A program made the translations under genes and the position numbers. The notes under the pieces are model-generated. The model was not told the DNA's origin. It did no database searches and worked only from the letters and a program-made list of their open reading frames with translations. This document shows, piece by piece, positions 51,322 through 63,010 of a stretch of 64,000 nucleotides of DNA (its first letter is position 1; the number at the start of each line of letters is the position of its first letter). The stretch lies in assembly GCF_025698545.1 (NCBI RefSeq), contig NC_068569.1, positions 26,102,001 through 26,166,000 on the forward strand. The letters run 5' to 3'. Origin of the DNA: Gossypium raimondii. Its lineage: Eukaryota > Streptophyta > Magnoliopsida > Malvales > Malvaceae.

Positions 51322-54300
51322 TTATAATTCGTAAATATTTTCATCCGTATCCTGGCGGACCCATTGAAATTGTCTACTAGTACTAGGGATGTTTTCGTTT
51401 AAGTTCTGTTCTGGAAATGGCAAAGTTTGTGTTCTGTCGTCAATGTCATCTCTACTTCCACTGCCCATGTCAAACAAGTCTCTAGGGATGTTACGGAGTA
51501 CAACGTACCAACCCTCATCAGTTGGATCTTTTGAGTAAAAAACTTGTTTGACTTGAGAAGAAAATACATACGGCTCATCAATCAATTGTTGTCCTGTGTG
51601 AATCAATCGAGCGAAGTTTACCATTGTGAAACCAAATTGATCTTGCTTGATTCCACGTGCAGTATTAACATCGGCCTAATCACCTCGAAATAAGACAACT
51701 TTCCATTTTCCGTAGTAATCCAACTCAATTATGTCAGTAAGAAGTCCAAAATATTCCACATTTCCCTCCACAGGATTATTGTCCCTAGCACTAGCATAAC
51801 TTGTAATTGAGGAATTAACAACTATTCCACAATTTTGCGTTCTCCTCAATCTCTCGCGATATTTTGTATGAAATCTGAATCCGTTTATGAGGAACGCACT
51901 ATATCTTTTAACCACCCGATTTGGACCTTGGGAAAGCCATTTAACTTCGTCGGTGATGTTCTTCCCACTCCAAACCTATTGAATGGAAAGTAAACTGAGT
52001 AATTAAAAATGTTTTGAGTAAATATTATTATTTGTCGGTGAAAGCTCCAATTACATACCGTTTGGCTTAACCATTCATGAAAAGATTCTGTAAACAACTT
52101 ATTGATATCTCGATGTTGTGTTCTTCGGGAGCGCGAACGAGATCTCAATATTTGTTTGTACTCACTATGTTACAAATATGTTCAATTTGTTAGACTATAA
52201 ACAATTTTTAAATGATGAATATTTATCAAATTTCTAGAACTTACTTGCGTAAAGGTTCCACTGATTCGTGGTGAAACAGAACATATCGATGTGCTTGTAC
52301 CCACGATAAATCATCTAATTCTGCAATTTCAACTTTACCGATTGGTTCTCCAAAACTTTGGAATAAATAATTATCGGTAAAGTTATGATCCGTGAGTCCA
52401 GCATTTCTATTTGGTCTGTTCAACCTTGTTTCAACATCTTCCAAATATCTTGAACAGAAGGTCATACATTCCTCTGCCAAGTAGCCTTCAGCAATCGATC
52501 CTTCTGGATAACGCTTGTTGCGGAAATAAGACTTTAATATAGATAGGAACCTAAACACGATATACAATATTATCAAAAGTTGTAACTAAAGGCATATAGG
52601 TGAATGAAGGAAAATTTTAAAAATTGTAATTAATACCTTTCTATGGGATACATCTATCGATAGAAAACGGGTCCGCCAAGAATTGCTTCATGTGGGAGAT
52701 GGATTATCAAGTGAACCATAATAGTGAAGAAGGAAGGTGAGAAGATTTTCTCCATGTTGTATAAAGTTAAAGCGGCTCGATCCTGTACCTTCTGAAGTTC
52801 TTGAACATCCAAAACTTTGCCACAAATGGCTTTCATTATATTGGATAGTTCAATTATACAAGACGTCACCTTCTTGAAATACAACATCGTGAAACAACTG
52901 GCGATAAATCTTGCATCAAGATGTGATAGTCATGTGATTTTAGCGAATATAGTCTTCGATCTTTAACACTAACACATCGAGATATATTTGATGCATACGC
53001 ATCTGGAACCTTTATATCCTTCAACACCATGCAGAACACTTCTTTCTCTGTCTTAGACATTGAGAAAATAGAAAGCGACAACCGATATTTACCATTCAGA
53101 AGTGGATTCGGATGAAGATCAGGTCGAATTCCCATCTTAACTAAATCAAGTCGACTCTGAAGATTGTCTTTTGATTTTCCGTCTACATTCAAAATTGTAC
53201 AGACAATGTTCTCCTAGACATTTTTCTCAATATGCATAACATCAAGATTGTGTCGTAAAAGGTGGTGCTCCCAATAAGGCAACTCAAAAAAATACTTTTT
53301 TTTTCCACAAGTCCGCCTCAGTAGGATCATCCTCTTCATCGGAGTTATCATCAGCTTCATCATTTGATCTTCTATTTCTTTGCGTGTTTGCCAGTTGATT
53401 CATCTTCCCATAACTGAAATTCATATCTTTCAACATTAACAAGATTTCAGATCCACTTGTCTGCGAAGGAGCTTCTCTGAACTCTTCAGTACCGTCAAAT
53501 GCCGAACTCTGAAATCTAAATCTATGATTTTCCGGTAACCACCAACGATGCCCCATGTAAGAGAACTTCTTCCCATTGTATAACCATTGCGAACATGTTT
53601 AGTGCAAAGACAACAAGGGCACGCATAACGACCCTTGGTACTCCAACCGGATAAATTGGCATAAGCGGGGAAGTCATTAATGGTCCACATCAAAGCTGCA
53701 CGTAAATTAAAGTTCTCATTTCTCAGCACATCGTATGTCTCAACACCAGCCCATAATTGTTTTAACTCTTCAATAAGTGGCTGTAAATAAATGTCGATAT
53801 CATTCCCGGGCCTTTTTTCTCCAGGGATAATCATAGATAAGATAAGGGAAGATTGCTTCATGCAAATACACGGAGGCAGATTTTAAGGAACAAACACTAC
53901 TGGCCAAGTACTGTATGCAGTACTCATGATCTTGTATGGATTAAATCCATCAGATGCTAGGCCAAGCCTCACACTCCTGGGATCGCTTGCAAAGCTTGGA
54001 AATTTATTGTCAAATGATTTCCAAGCTAAAGAATCTACCAGATGCCTTAATAATCCATCATCGGTTCGTCCTTCATGGTGCCACATCATTGACTCCGCTG
54101 TCTTCGACGACATGAAAAGCCTTTGAAGCCTTGGTATCAGCGAAAAATACCGCAAAATCTTGACCGGCTTCTTTCTTGGTTGTGCATCATTTTCATCGTC
54201 GTTCCCATCTTCTGTGTTTCTATTTATCCAACGGGATTCGCCGCATACATGACAGCACTGTTGGTTTCTCCGATCGCCCCAATACAACATGCAATCATTC

Positions 54301-55015
54301 GGGCAACTATGTATTTTGTTGTACCCAAGACCCAAGTCTTTTATCATTTTCTTCATATCTTTGCATGACTGAGGGATTTTTGCAAACGGAAACATTTCTC
54401 TCAAAAACTCTAACAGCATTGTCAATGAGTTCCCGGTCCACCCTCCCAAACATTTTAACTGGAAAAGACGAATGCAGAAAGACATTTTTGAAAATTTCGA
54501 TCCCTCATATAGCTCTTCGTTCATCTCATTAAGTAGCGCGTAGAACTTCGCCGCTTCTGCATTCGGCTCTTCATGAGGTACACTTGTTCCCAGTTCGGTA
54601 AAAGCATTTGCACCAACATTACAATCATCAGATGCCATAAAGTCAGCTGGGAATGGCGACTGAAAACCATGATTGTGCATATTAAATGCATCCCGCAACA
54701 TACCTTCCATGTCATCCCCTCCAACAGACTGATGGTATGCAGTACTAGGATAAGATACATCCATCGTTGAAGAGGAGGTACTAGGCGGGCATTCTCCATG
54801 AAAAAGCCATTTTTTATAACCCCAACAAACCCATCAACAATTAGATGCTCGTATACAACTTCGCGATAATGCCAGTTTATGTTCACACACTTCTTACACG
54901 GGCAAAGAATCACGTTCTCTTGGCTTGCATATTGAAATGCAAAATTTAGAAAAGTCTCAACTCCGTTTCGATAACCGTTGCTTACCCTTAACAAATTCAT
55001 CCAAGATCGGTCCAT
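51322..55015 (-). pseudogene. TnpD-like transposase (TNP2, Transposase_21), broken
   Basis: This is the catalytic transposase of the CACTA element. From the start at 55015: a transposase-associated zinc motif (MDRSWM, CPCKKCVN); a frame change near 54810; the TNP2 core (54764-53284), with CHVCGESRW, the likely catalytic LGLASDGFNPY and LWAGVETYDV; DUF4218 (53192-52241), with RPDLHPNPLLNGKY and LIIHLPHEAILGGPVFYR; and DUF4216 (52148-51322), with NSSITSYASARDNNPV and PRDLFDM. A TAA replaces a conserved Tyr-like codon near 53883. Frame changes near 53570, 53200 and 52880, and a stop near 51676, also break it. Introns lie near 52600 and 52200. The gene order and domain set fit CACTA transposases; this copy cannot make a full protein. 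Confidence 0.9.
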
Positions 55016-55039
55016 ATCTCAATTCTTGAAGTCTGACGT

Positions 55040-55450
55040 TGACAATAAATTGCACGGGTAAGTTATGTATTATGTAAGTTATTATTATGTAAGTTATGTA
55101 AGTAATGTATTATGTATGTTATGTATAACATGTAATTAAGTTATGTAAGTTGTGTATAATGTTAGTTATCAAAGTTATGTATTATGTAAGTTATTTAAGT
55201 TATGTAAGTTGTGTATTATGTAAGTTATGTAAGTTGTGTATTATGTAAGTTATGTAGGAGGCTATGTATGTTAAGTAAGTCATGTATTATGTAAGTTGTG
55301 TATTATGTAAGTTATCAAAGTTATGTATTATGTAAGTTATTTAAGTCATGTAAGTTGTGTATTATGTAAGTTATGTAGTCTATGTATTATGTAAGTTATT
55401 ATGTTATTATGTAAGTTATGCAAGTTTATATATAAGTTTATATTATGTAA
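55040..55450. repeat. TTATGTAAG simple-repeat tract
   Basis: The word GTAAGTTATGTATTAT and its variants recur for about 400 bases, with a basic step of about 10 and larger blocks of about 30 bp. It lies just upstream (in minus-strand terms) of the TnpD-like gene and is non-coding. Confidence 0.85.
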
Positions 55451-55479
55451 GTATTTCACTTTTATGTATCTTATTTATA

Positions 55480-55910
55480 ATTATTTTTAAAATTATAAAA
55501 TTCATTTCTAATAAAATTGAAATGTAGGATATATATCCATATCATATATGGGGTAATATATTAAAATATAGGTTTTAATATTTAAAATAATATTTACAAT
55601 TATTTTAAAATTATAAAATTTATTGACAATAAAATTGAAATATAGGTTATATATCCATACCATATATGGGGTGATATATTAAAATATATGTTTTAATATT
55701 TAAAATAACATTTACAATTATTTTTAAAATTATAAAATTTATTGACAATAAAATTGAAATATAGGTTATATATCCATACCATATATGGGGTAATATATTA
55801 AAAATATAGGTTTTAATATTTAAAATAACATTTACAATTATTTTTAAAATTATAAAAATAATTTACAATAAAATTGAAATATAGGTTATATATCCATACC
55901 ATATATATAA
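55480..55910. repeat. Tandem array of about 120 bp units
   Basis: Nearly four copies of a unit containing TATATCCATACCATATATGG, TTTTAATATTTAAAATAACA and CAATAAAATTGAAATATAGG occur at about 117-122 bp spacing. The copies are very alike, so the array is young. An (AT)n run of about 42 bases follows at 55917-55958. Confidence 0.88.
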
Positions 55911-55911
55911 A

Positions 55912-55959
<48 letters not shown>

Positions 55960-55962
<3 letters not shown>

Positions 55963-57420
55963 TTTAAGTAATGTAATATATTTAAGTAATGTAAGTTATA
56001 AATTTTTGTAAGTAATATATTTAAGTAATGTAATATATTTTAGTAAGTAATGTAATATATACTTTAATTTTAGTAAGTCATGCATTTAAGTAATATATTT
56101 AAGTAAATTCTAGTAAGTAATGTATTTAAGTAATATATTTAAGTAAATTTTAGTAATTAATATATTTAAGTAATGTAAGTTATAAATTTTAAAAATATAT
56201 ATATTAATAATTCATTGACATTCATTGACAATTGACTAACAGTCAATCAATTAATCGATCAATTTATTGAATAATCATAGATTATTAAACATTAACATTC
56301 AATCAATTAATCACATATAACGTCGATAATTTATTCATTGACATAAAATTGAAAATCGATAATTTATTCACATTAAACCGAATAAACTAATCGCCCATAA
56401 TTTATTCAATTACTCAAATATAAAAAGTGATTTAAGAATCATAATCTGAACATTATGAAATTTGCGTAATTTTTTTTCTTGGGTAAATGATACGTAGCAA
56501 AATAACAAGCATAATTTAAAACTAGCATAACTTGTAATAAGCTGCAAAGTTACACGCAAATTGAGCTAGCAACATATAAAGCAAAGATGATAATTAAAAC
56601 CGATACCCACAGCTTTAAAACCAAAAATCTTAATTAAAACTCCGTTTTAAAACTAAAAAAAATAATTAAACGATAAAGCTAAAATATAACCAAATCCGAA
56701 ATTTAAACATTTGGAGGTGTTTTTTTTAAGAAAACTATCTAGGGAAACATAGAAATAAATACCTCAAATTTCCTCAACTTCGAAGCAAACTTCTGTAGAA
56801 AAAAAAAAAGAAAAACACACACACAAGTAAATTAGTACCAACAAAGCAGAAAAAAATAATGAAGGAAACAAAACAATATTTAACTAAATTAAGATACAAA
56901 TCTAAATTTGAATTTTAATTATCACAACAATCGAACAATACATAAAGACCAATGCAGAACAAGACTCTATATTTCTTCAGAATTACCGTATGAACTATTT
57001 CCATATCAAATTCACTTCATTAGTCATACCAAATATTAATATCAAATATTTAACAACTTTGATTCAGATGAAATATCTAATATCAAATTCACATCAAAGA
57101 ACATTTGACAGTAGCCTAAATTTAGGATCTAACCAACCATTCTTTTACAAATTATGAACAGTTGACAGTAGCTAAGCTACATCTACAAACTAATCTCTGA
57201 TCACAATTTGACAAATTGCAGCATTGAGTCTCATAACCCACAAGATATAATTAGTTACATTTAACTAAATATGAATAAAATCTATTATTAATTAATATAT
57301 GTTGCTATCGCAAAACAAGGTAGAAAACAGAACAGCTATTTGCATATTCATTCAGAAAATCTCGCAAAACAGACTAGAAAACAAACTAGATCCCTTTTGT
57401 TCAAATTGATTATAAAACAG
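55960..57420. other. AT-rich non-coding part of the CACTA element
   Basis: The left part repeats TTTAAGTAATGTAATATAT-like words to about 56200. The rest is AT-rich without coding motifs and may be leader or intron sequence of the minus-strand transposase transcripts. Confidence 0.5.
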
Positions 57421-57451
57421 TCATCCCGAGGTATTGAAATTTAAGCAGCAA

Positions 57452-57683
57452 AATCTGGTATCGATTTCTCCACACTCAAACCACAGGTGTGAAACGCATT
57501 TTAAACATTTATAAATTTCATAGCTTTATTTTTTTATATATCTGATTGACCTCATGAATAACATGATAACAGAAATGAGTCTTATATATTTTGTAATCAA
57601 TTTTTGCAGGCATTGAAGGCTAAATTGGCGAAAGATAGTGAACTTCAACTCATCTGCTTCAGCTTGTTTGATTTAGTAAAGCG
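57452..57683 (+). other. Exon-like island pair, possibly captured host sequence
   Basis: Two short islands read as exons on the plus strand, opposite to the transposase genes. The first ends ...CTCAAACCACAG at 57487 with a GTGTGA donor. The second is 57610-57683, with TTTTTGCAG before it and a GTTAGT donor after it. Joined, they read in one frame through SGIDFSTLKPQ and then ALKAKLAKDSELQLICFSL. A stop precedes the first island. I do not recognise the protein. CACTA elements are known to pick up host gene pieces; capture is an inference. Confidence 0.4.
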
Positions 57684-58439
57684 GTTAGTCAATTCTCTGC
57701 AACATTTATTCAGCAAATTGAATTTTCTGTTTTCATTTGCATCTTCTAATTTCTAAGCTATTTTGGTATATGAAAATATGAATTTCTAAACATTTTTCAA
57801 ATACATAAAACTTTAAAAATATAAAAATACTCAAGCATTCGATCCTTACACTGGAATCCAAGTAGCATAGATTAAAACCGGTGTTTATTTTTTCTTTTCT
57901 AACAAAATCCTAACCAAATAACTGACATTTATAATCAAAATAAATCATAAAATAAATAAAATACCTTTTAAAATTATAAAGCACAACAATGTTATTGTCA
58001 ACAGAACATAACTAAAAATTTAAAGAAAAAGAACAGCGAAATAAACAAAATGAAGGGAGAAACACGCAGAAATCCCCAAACCCTAGACATGCAGAAATCC
58101 CCAAATTCCCTAAATTCCCAAACAAACTACCAATAGCTTGGTGATTGAACTTGGAATCTAAACCCCAAATTCCCAAATTACACTGAACCAAAACCCTAAA
58201 TCAAGATACAATATTTCGAAAGGAAAAAACGCTTACCTTTTAACCACAAATTTCGCAGCTTTGATAGTATCCTGTGAAGATTGACTAAACCTTTTCTTCG
58301 TTTGTGATGATTTTGAGTTCTCCTCTCCCTTTTTTTTTCTTTGTATTTTTTCACGATTTCTGGGGAAAAGTTGGGGGGCCTTTTTGGGGACAAAATACGT
58401 TTTTCGGCTAAGTGTTGGGATGAAATACAGAATGAACAA

Positions 58440-59030
58440 TTGTGGCGTTTGTAATATAGCGCCACTAATACCGTTAATGTGGTAGATAAACGGCAGCGTT
58501 TTTTTAAAACTGGAAAGCAAATTTGCGGCGCGCTTTAGCTTAGCTAAAACATACCTTCTTGGCGCTTTTACAATTGCGCAAAAAGCTAGTAAATTCGAAC
58601 AAAACTACATCGTTTTGACCAAACTATTCATAATTTTTTGCGGCGTTTGAATAAAACGCCGCTAATGCCCATTTTTTGGCGTTTTTACAAAAGCCACTAA
58701 CAAATTAAATTCTTCTCTTGAAACAGCCTTTTTTTTAGAAATTTTAAAACATTTTTTTAATTCATATTTAAAAACACAATATATAATTACAAATTATGCG
58801 GCGTTTAATAAAACGCCGCTAATGCCGTTAATATGCAATAGAAAACAACAACGTTTTGATTAAACTACTGAGCAACTTTGCGCGTTTTCTTCCTAGCCTC
58901 TAATACCCAACTTTAGTGGCGTTTTTGCCCTTAACGCATGACGCGTTAAATTCTCACCAAAACTACACGTTTTACCAAATTATTAATAACTTTTATGCGT
59001 TTTTGCTCAAAACGCCGCTAAATCTCACAT
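58440..59030. repeat. Inner block of GCGGCG hairpin repeats
   Basis: The words GGCGTTTTT, AAAACGCCGCTAA and relatives return here, 1.9 kb inside the right-hand array, in more decayed form. Upstream on the minus strand lies a transcript-leader-like stretch (58200-58440) that probably starts the transposase transcripts. Confidence 0.8.
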
Positions 59031-60900
59031 CTTTTACTTAGTATTATTTGTTTCTTTCGTTCTTCTATGTTTCATTAGAATTTTAATTAATTAATTATTA
59101 AAATTTTAAGTAATGTTTAAAACTATCGATAAAATCATAAATTTTAGTTTTTTATTTCATTTTATATTATTTTATTTTTTCATATATTTGGATCCTATCC
59201 AAATTAAATATAAGTAATTACTATATATATATATATATATATAAAATATCAATTGTTAATGTTAAATATTTTTAAATATAAATTTTAGTAATTAAATGTA
59301 TCATTTAACAAGTCGTCTAAAATAAACCAAAACCCTAATTAATTAATCCATTCGGTATACATGCATATATAAATTAAGTGATATATATATATATATATTA
59401 TATCTCTAATTAATTTAATAATATATACTATACATATCTTTGAAATATCTTAAATGATCACTGAACCCTCCCCCAATTGTAGGATTCTTGACATGTGCTA
59501 TCGGTGCCCTAGGAACATTGCCAATATCGAAAGGGGGCATCTGCTAGCTTCCAATTAACCCTCCAAATCCCGTCGTTCATCAATAAATATTTTTAGAACG
59601 ATCCTTTCTACTATAAATTAGAAGGCTGAACCAGATTTTGTAGAGTAGTGACAAAAATTTGGAGAAACAAAACCGGACGGTCACTACTTAATATTAAATT
59701 TATTAATTATTATATATTTTACAAACATATAAGAACATATTTAATATATAAATTAAAAAAACTAATTAATCTAGCCCCTAACTTGAGTAGTACCCTTAAT
59801 TGACACCCTAAACCCTAAATCCCTAACCCTTAACCCTTAAATCTCCTAGCCCCTAAATTCCTAACCCCTAACTCCTAACCCCTAAATCCCTAACCCCTAA
59901 CCCCTAAACCTTATATCCCAAACCCTAATAATCATATATACCCCCTATATATATACCTTCCAAAAAATTCCCTAAATCTTTAATAATCATAAAAACAGTT
60001 AAAATCGATTAAACAATAATTAATAGTTAAAAATTTTGTATAAAGTAGCAATAAACAATATTATTCTTTATAAAATTTATTTTTACATAAAGTATGGAAT
60101 TTTTAATATTTTATTTTATTGATAAATAATGAATAAATTTCTCTAATTAACAAATTTATTATATTCTTAATTTCTCAAATAGATATATAAATGAAAAAAT
60201 AAGAAGGACGAACAACTATATATATATATGGCATTTTTCTTTAATATTGATGAAGTGATAACAAAAGGAATGATAGCAAGTTAGGACGATATATATGCAT
60301 ATATTTTAATTAATTGAATGAGATCAATTCAAATTCACAATTTGATTTAAGTATTTAATTAAATGTTTGTCATGAAATATTATAATTAGTTGAGTATTAC
60401 GTACTATTTCAACCTTGAATTTAAATTAAATAATATATATTATCCATCAAATTTTTAATCCTAATAAAAAAACATAATTTTAAAATTTTAACCTTTTTTG
60501 GATGTTGATCACATCCACAATATATAATTTAAATTAATACTATATTAAATTAATAATCATATATATATATACCTTAAACCTATAATATTAAACCCTAAAT
60601 TAGCTATCTTGATAATTAATTAATTCAATATTTTAAATTTAAAATCATACTATATCTGCTTTTACGATTATATAAAATTTTTTACTATATATAATAATAT
60701 AAATTAAAAATAAGCAGATATATTAATCATGTATCCAAAAATCTTCAAAATTATTTTAAATAATAGTATTTTAATTTTTCCATGTGATTTATTTCAAATT
60801 ATTTTTATGTGTTATTTTTCTGAATATTTTAAATATTTAATTAGATTTAAGTTGAATTTTATTTAATTAATCTAAATAATAAACCAATTAAGATAAAATG
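59031..60900. other. AT-rich interval between two hairpin-repeat blocks
   Basis: Very AT-rich with several (TA)n runs (59221-59242 and 59381-59400 among others). A less AT-rich patch at 59460-59600 was not recognised, and a telomere-like patch lies at 59785-59940. It separates the inner and outer GCGGCG blocks and may be a later insertion, but I found no terminal repeats or target duplication. Confidence 0.5.
59785..59940. repeat. Degenerate telomere-like CCCTAAA patch
   Basis: The stretch is built of CCCTAAA, CCCTAACC and close variants for about 150 bases, resembling the plant telomere repeat CCCTAAA but irregular. It lies inside a CACTA element, so it is an interstitial patch, not a chromosome end. 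Confidence 0.75.
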
Positions 60901-60904
60901 TTTT

Positions 60905-61390
60905 TTTGCGGCGCTTCAACAAAAACGCCGCTAAAACCCCAACATTAGCGGCGCTTATCATAGAATCGCCACTAAAAATCTTAACTTTAGCGTTGCTTAT
61001 ATAAAAACGCCGCTATAAGACCAAATATTCGCGGCGCTTCAAAGAAATCGCCGCTAAATACCTTAACTTTAGCGGCGGTTGATTAAAAACGCCACTAAAA
61101 CCCCCGACCATTAGCGGCGAGAGCCTAAAAACGCCACTAAAAGTAAAAGCATTAGTGGTGCAAATATAAAAACACCACTAAAGCCCTCCGAAGACAACCA
61201 AACGACGTCGTTGGGATTTTTTTTTGGCGGCGTTTTTGTCAAAAACGCCGCTAATGCATATTTTCAGCGGCGCTTTTTTATTAACGCCGCGAAAGCTCAT
61301 TTTTAGCGGCGTTTTCTGTCAAGCGCCGCTAATTCTTGAATTTTACCGACGTTTTTAATCGAAACGCCACTAAAAGTGCCGCTAAAACCC
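60905..61390. repeat. Right subterminal hairpin array of the CACTA element
   Basis: At least eight pairs of TTAGCGGCG / CGCCGCTAA words lie directly inside the right end, with the same alternating orientation as at the left end. The last bases run straight into the CACTA terminal repeat. Confidence 0.9.
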
Positions 61391-61405
61391 TGTTTTGGTG
61401 TAGTG

Positions 61406-62307
61406 TTGGCTATATGCCTTTGCTAGAGTAGCCTCACTATCACAACAGATAGAAATAGGTGAAATTGGCTTAGGCCATAAAGGTACATCATAAAGCAAAT
61501 TTCTTAACCATTCTGCTTCTTTAGATGCAGCGCAATAAATTCTGCTGCCATGGTGGAATCAGTAATACATGTTTGTTTATTGGAACCCCAAGAAATGGCT
61601 CCTCCACCAAGAATGAAGATCCATCCACTAGTAGATGCATGATCTTCCAAACTTGTAATCCAACTAGCATCCGAATACCCTTCTAAAACTGGAGGATATC
61701 AATTATAACACAATCCATAGTTAATAGTTTTCTTTAAGTACCTAAGTAATCTATTCAAAGCTTGCCAATGCAAACTACTTGGATTACTTGTGTACCTACT
61801 AAATTTTCCAACAGCATATGCAATATCTAGTCTTGTACAAGTCATGATGTACATAAGACAACCAATTAGACTTGCATATTTCAATTGATCAATTTTCCTA
61901 CCAGTATTAGATACTAATTTTATTTGAGGATCCATGGGTATAAATGTTAGTATACAGTTGAAAAGATCAAACTTTTTAAGCACCTTTTCAATGTAATGTG
62001 ATTGTAATAAAGCTATAGTGCTTTCATCTTGGATTATTTTAATCCCAAGAATAACATCTGCTACACCTATATCCTTCATAGTAAAGTTGCTTGACAAGAA
62101 TTTCTTTGTGTTTTTTGTTTGTTCCAAATCCGTGTAAAAAATGAGCATGTCATCTACATATAAGCAAATTATGACACCTTTTCCATTTTTAAATTTGCTA
62201 CATATGCACTTATTAGATTTATTTATTTTATAACCATTAGCTAAAATAACCTTGTCAAATTTGTGGTGCCATTGTTTTGGTGCTTGGAGTATCCAAAACA
62301 TAAGCAA
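61406..62307 (-). pseudogene. Copia reverse transcriptase and RNase H, truncated
   Basis: Read from 62307 down, the frame has the copia reverse-transcriptase core with the catalytic LYVDDMLI, then the conserved [20 protein letters not shown] and [15 protein letters not shown]. RNase H follows from about 61695 ([29 protein letters not shown]), with one frame change near 61530, until the CACTA element interrupts it. Upstream, the frame is joined to a gag start instead of integrase. It cannot make a working polyprotein. Confidence 0.88.
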
Positions 62308-62461
62308 TCTTCAAAGTTGATAATAAGAAGTGCATCTTTTTCTGCCATTGTCGAAAATTGCCACCATCAAACCGATCAAGTTTGACAAAGTTGGAAACCA
62401 ACTCCCTTAGTGTTCCACTTTAATGTGTTGTGGTAGTCATCATGAAATATAACCTTAAAAT
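62308..62461 (-). pseudogene. Copia gag start joined to pol by deletion
   Basis: On the minus strand a typical copia gag N-terminus (FVKLDRFDGGNFRRWQKKMH) runs to about 62300 and passes directly into the reverse-transcriptase region, so the rest of gag, the protease, integrase and early reverse transcriptase are deleted. No clear tRNA primer-binding site was found next to the LTR. Confidence 0.8.
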
Positions 62462-63010
62462 TGTTAGTACAAATCTTCGGTGAGGAAAATCTCGACCACA
62501 CGAACGAAACTCGAACAGAAAAGAAGAAATAGGACAAGGCTCCAAGGCGTGCATCAAGCTACTATCTTTAAGGTTATATTCGCCCCTACCTATCTTCGGT
62601 GTGCAAATGAGTTCCAAGCAAATTAACCTCGAGGATATAATGAAGCCAATGACTATTTACGTTTTGTACTGACGAGAATAGTCTACTACGCATTGAGCAA
62701 TGTATAACAAGAAACTCAATTTCTACAAAGGATTTTTGCAGTAATACTTTACAGAATAATCTAATAATATTAAAAAATGAAGGAATGAAAGAAAAATATT
62801 AAAATTTGTTGGTGTGTTTTCCAAATGAAATCCCATTCCTATTTATAGGAATTTTCATGTCTCTTCACGAGACATATTTCAATAGGTGTTTTTTTGAATA
62901 ATAATATCTTTAAAATAAACACATAATTATTTATTTAATATTTTAACTATTTAAATAGTTATTCATTTATAATTATCGAAACACTATAAATATTTGAAAA
63001 TGTTCCAACA
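62462..63010 (-). repeat. 5' LTR of the copia element
   Basis: The 549-bp copy of the LTR has TG...CA ends (TGTTAGTACAAATC ... GTTCCAACA). It is about 80-90 bp shorter than the other LTR because of one AT-rich indel, and carries scattered substitutions. Confidence 0.9.

Larger units (their letters stand above)
48440..61405 (-). mobile_element. CACTA (En/Spm) DNA transposon, about 13 kb
   Basis: The 12,966-bp element starts CACTACACCAAAACAGGC and ends ...CCTGTTTTGGTGTAGTG, perfect inverted ends of at least 16 bases with the CACTA signature. It is flanked by the 3-bp target duplication TTG (48437-48439 and 61406-61408). Subterminal arrays of GCGGCG/CGCCGC words occupy both ends. Two transposase genes on the minus strand (TnpD-like and TnpA-like) identify it as an autonomous-type element, though both are broken. 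It sits in the RNase H region of the copia element, so it is the younger insertion. Confidence 0.95.
47070..63010 (-). mobile_element. Ty1/copia retrotransposon split by a CACTA element
   Basis: Two LTRs in the same orientation (47070-47699 and 62462-63010) enclose copia coding remnants on the minus strand. From the right LTR inwards: a gag start (about 62400-62300), reverse transcriptase (62307-61699) and the first part of RNase H (61698-61406). Past the CACTA insertion come the end of RNase H (48436-48250) and a purine-rich tract (TTGGAGGAGATT on the minus strand) next to the left (3') LTR. Protease, integrase and most of gag are missing. Flanks TGACC and CCACC match at only 3 of 5 bases, so the target duplication is lost or unclear. 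Without the CACTA element it is about 3.0 kb. Confidence 0.9.

Noticed and set aside
58196..58520. Two overlapping minus-strand open frames
   Set aside because: They fall in the probable leader region of the CACTA transposase transcripts. They are Lys/Arg-rich by base composition and match nothing I know.
59785..59940. Chromosome end or telomere
   Set aside because: The repeats are irregular, short, and internal to a transposon with sequence on both sides.
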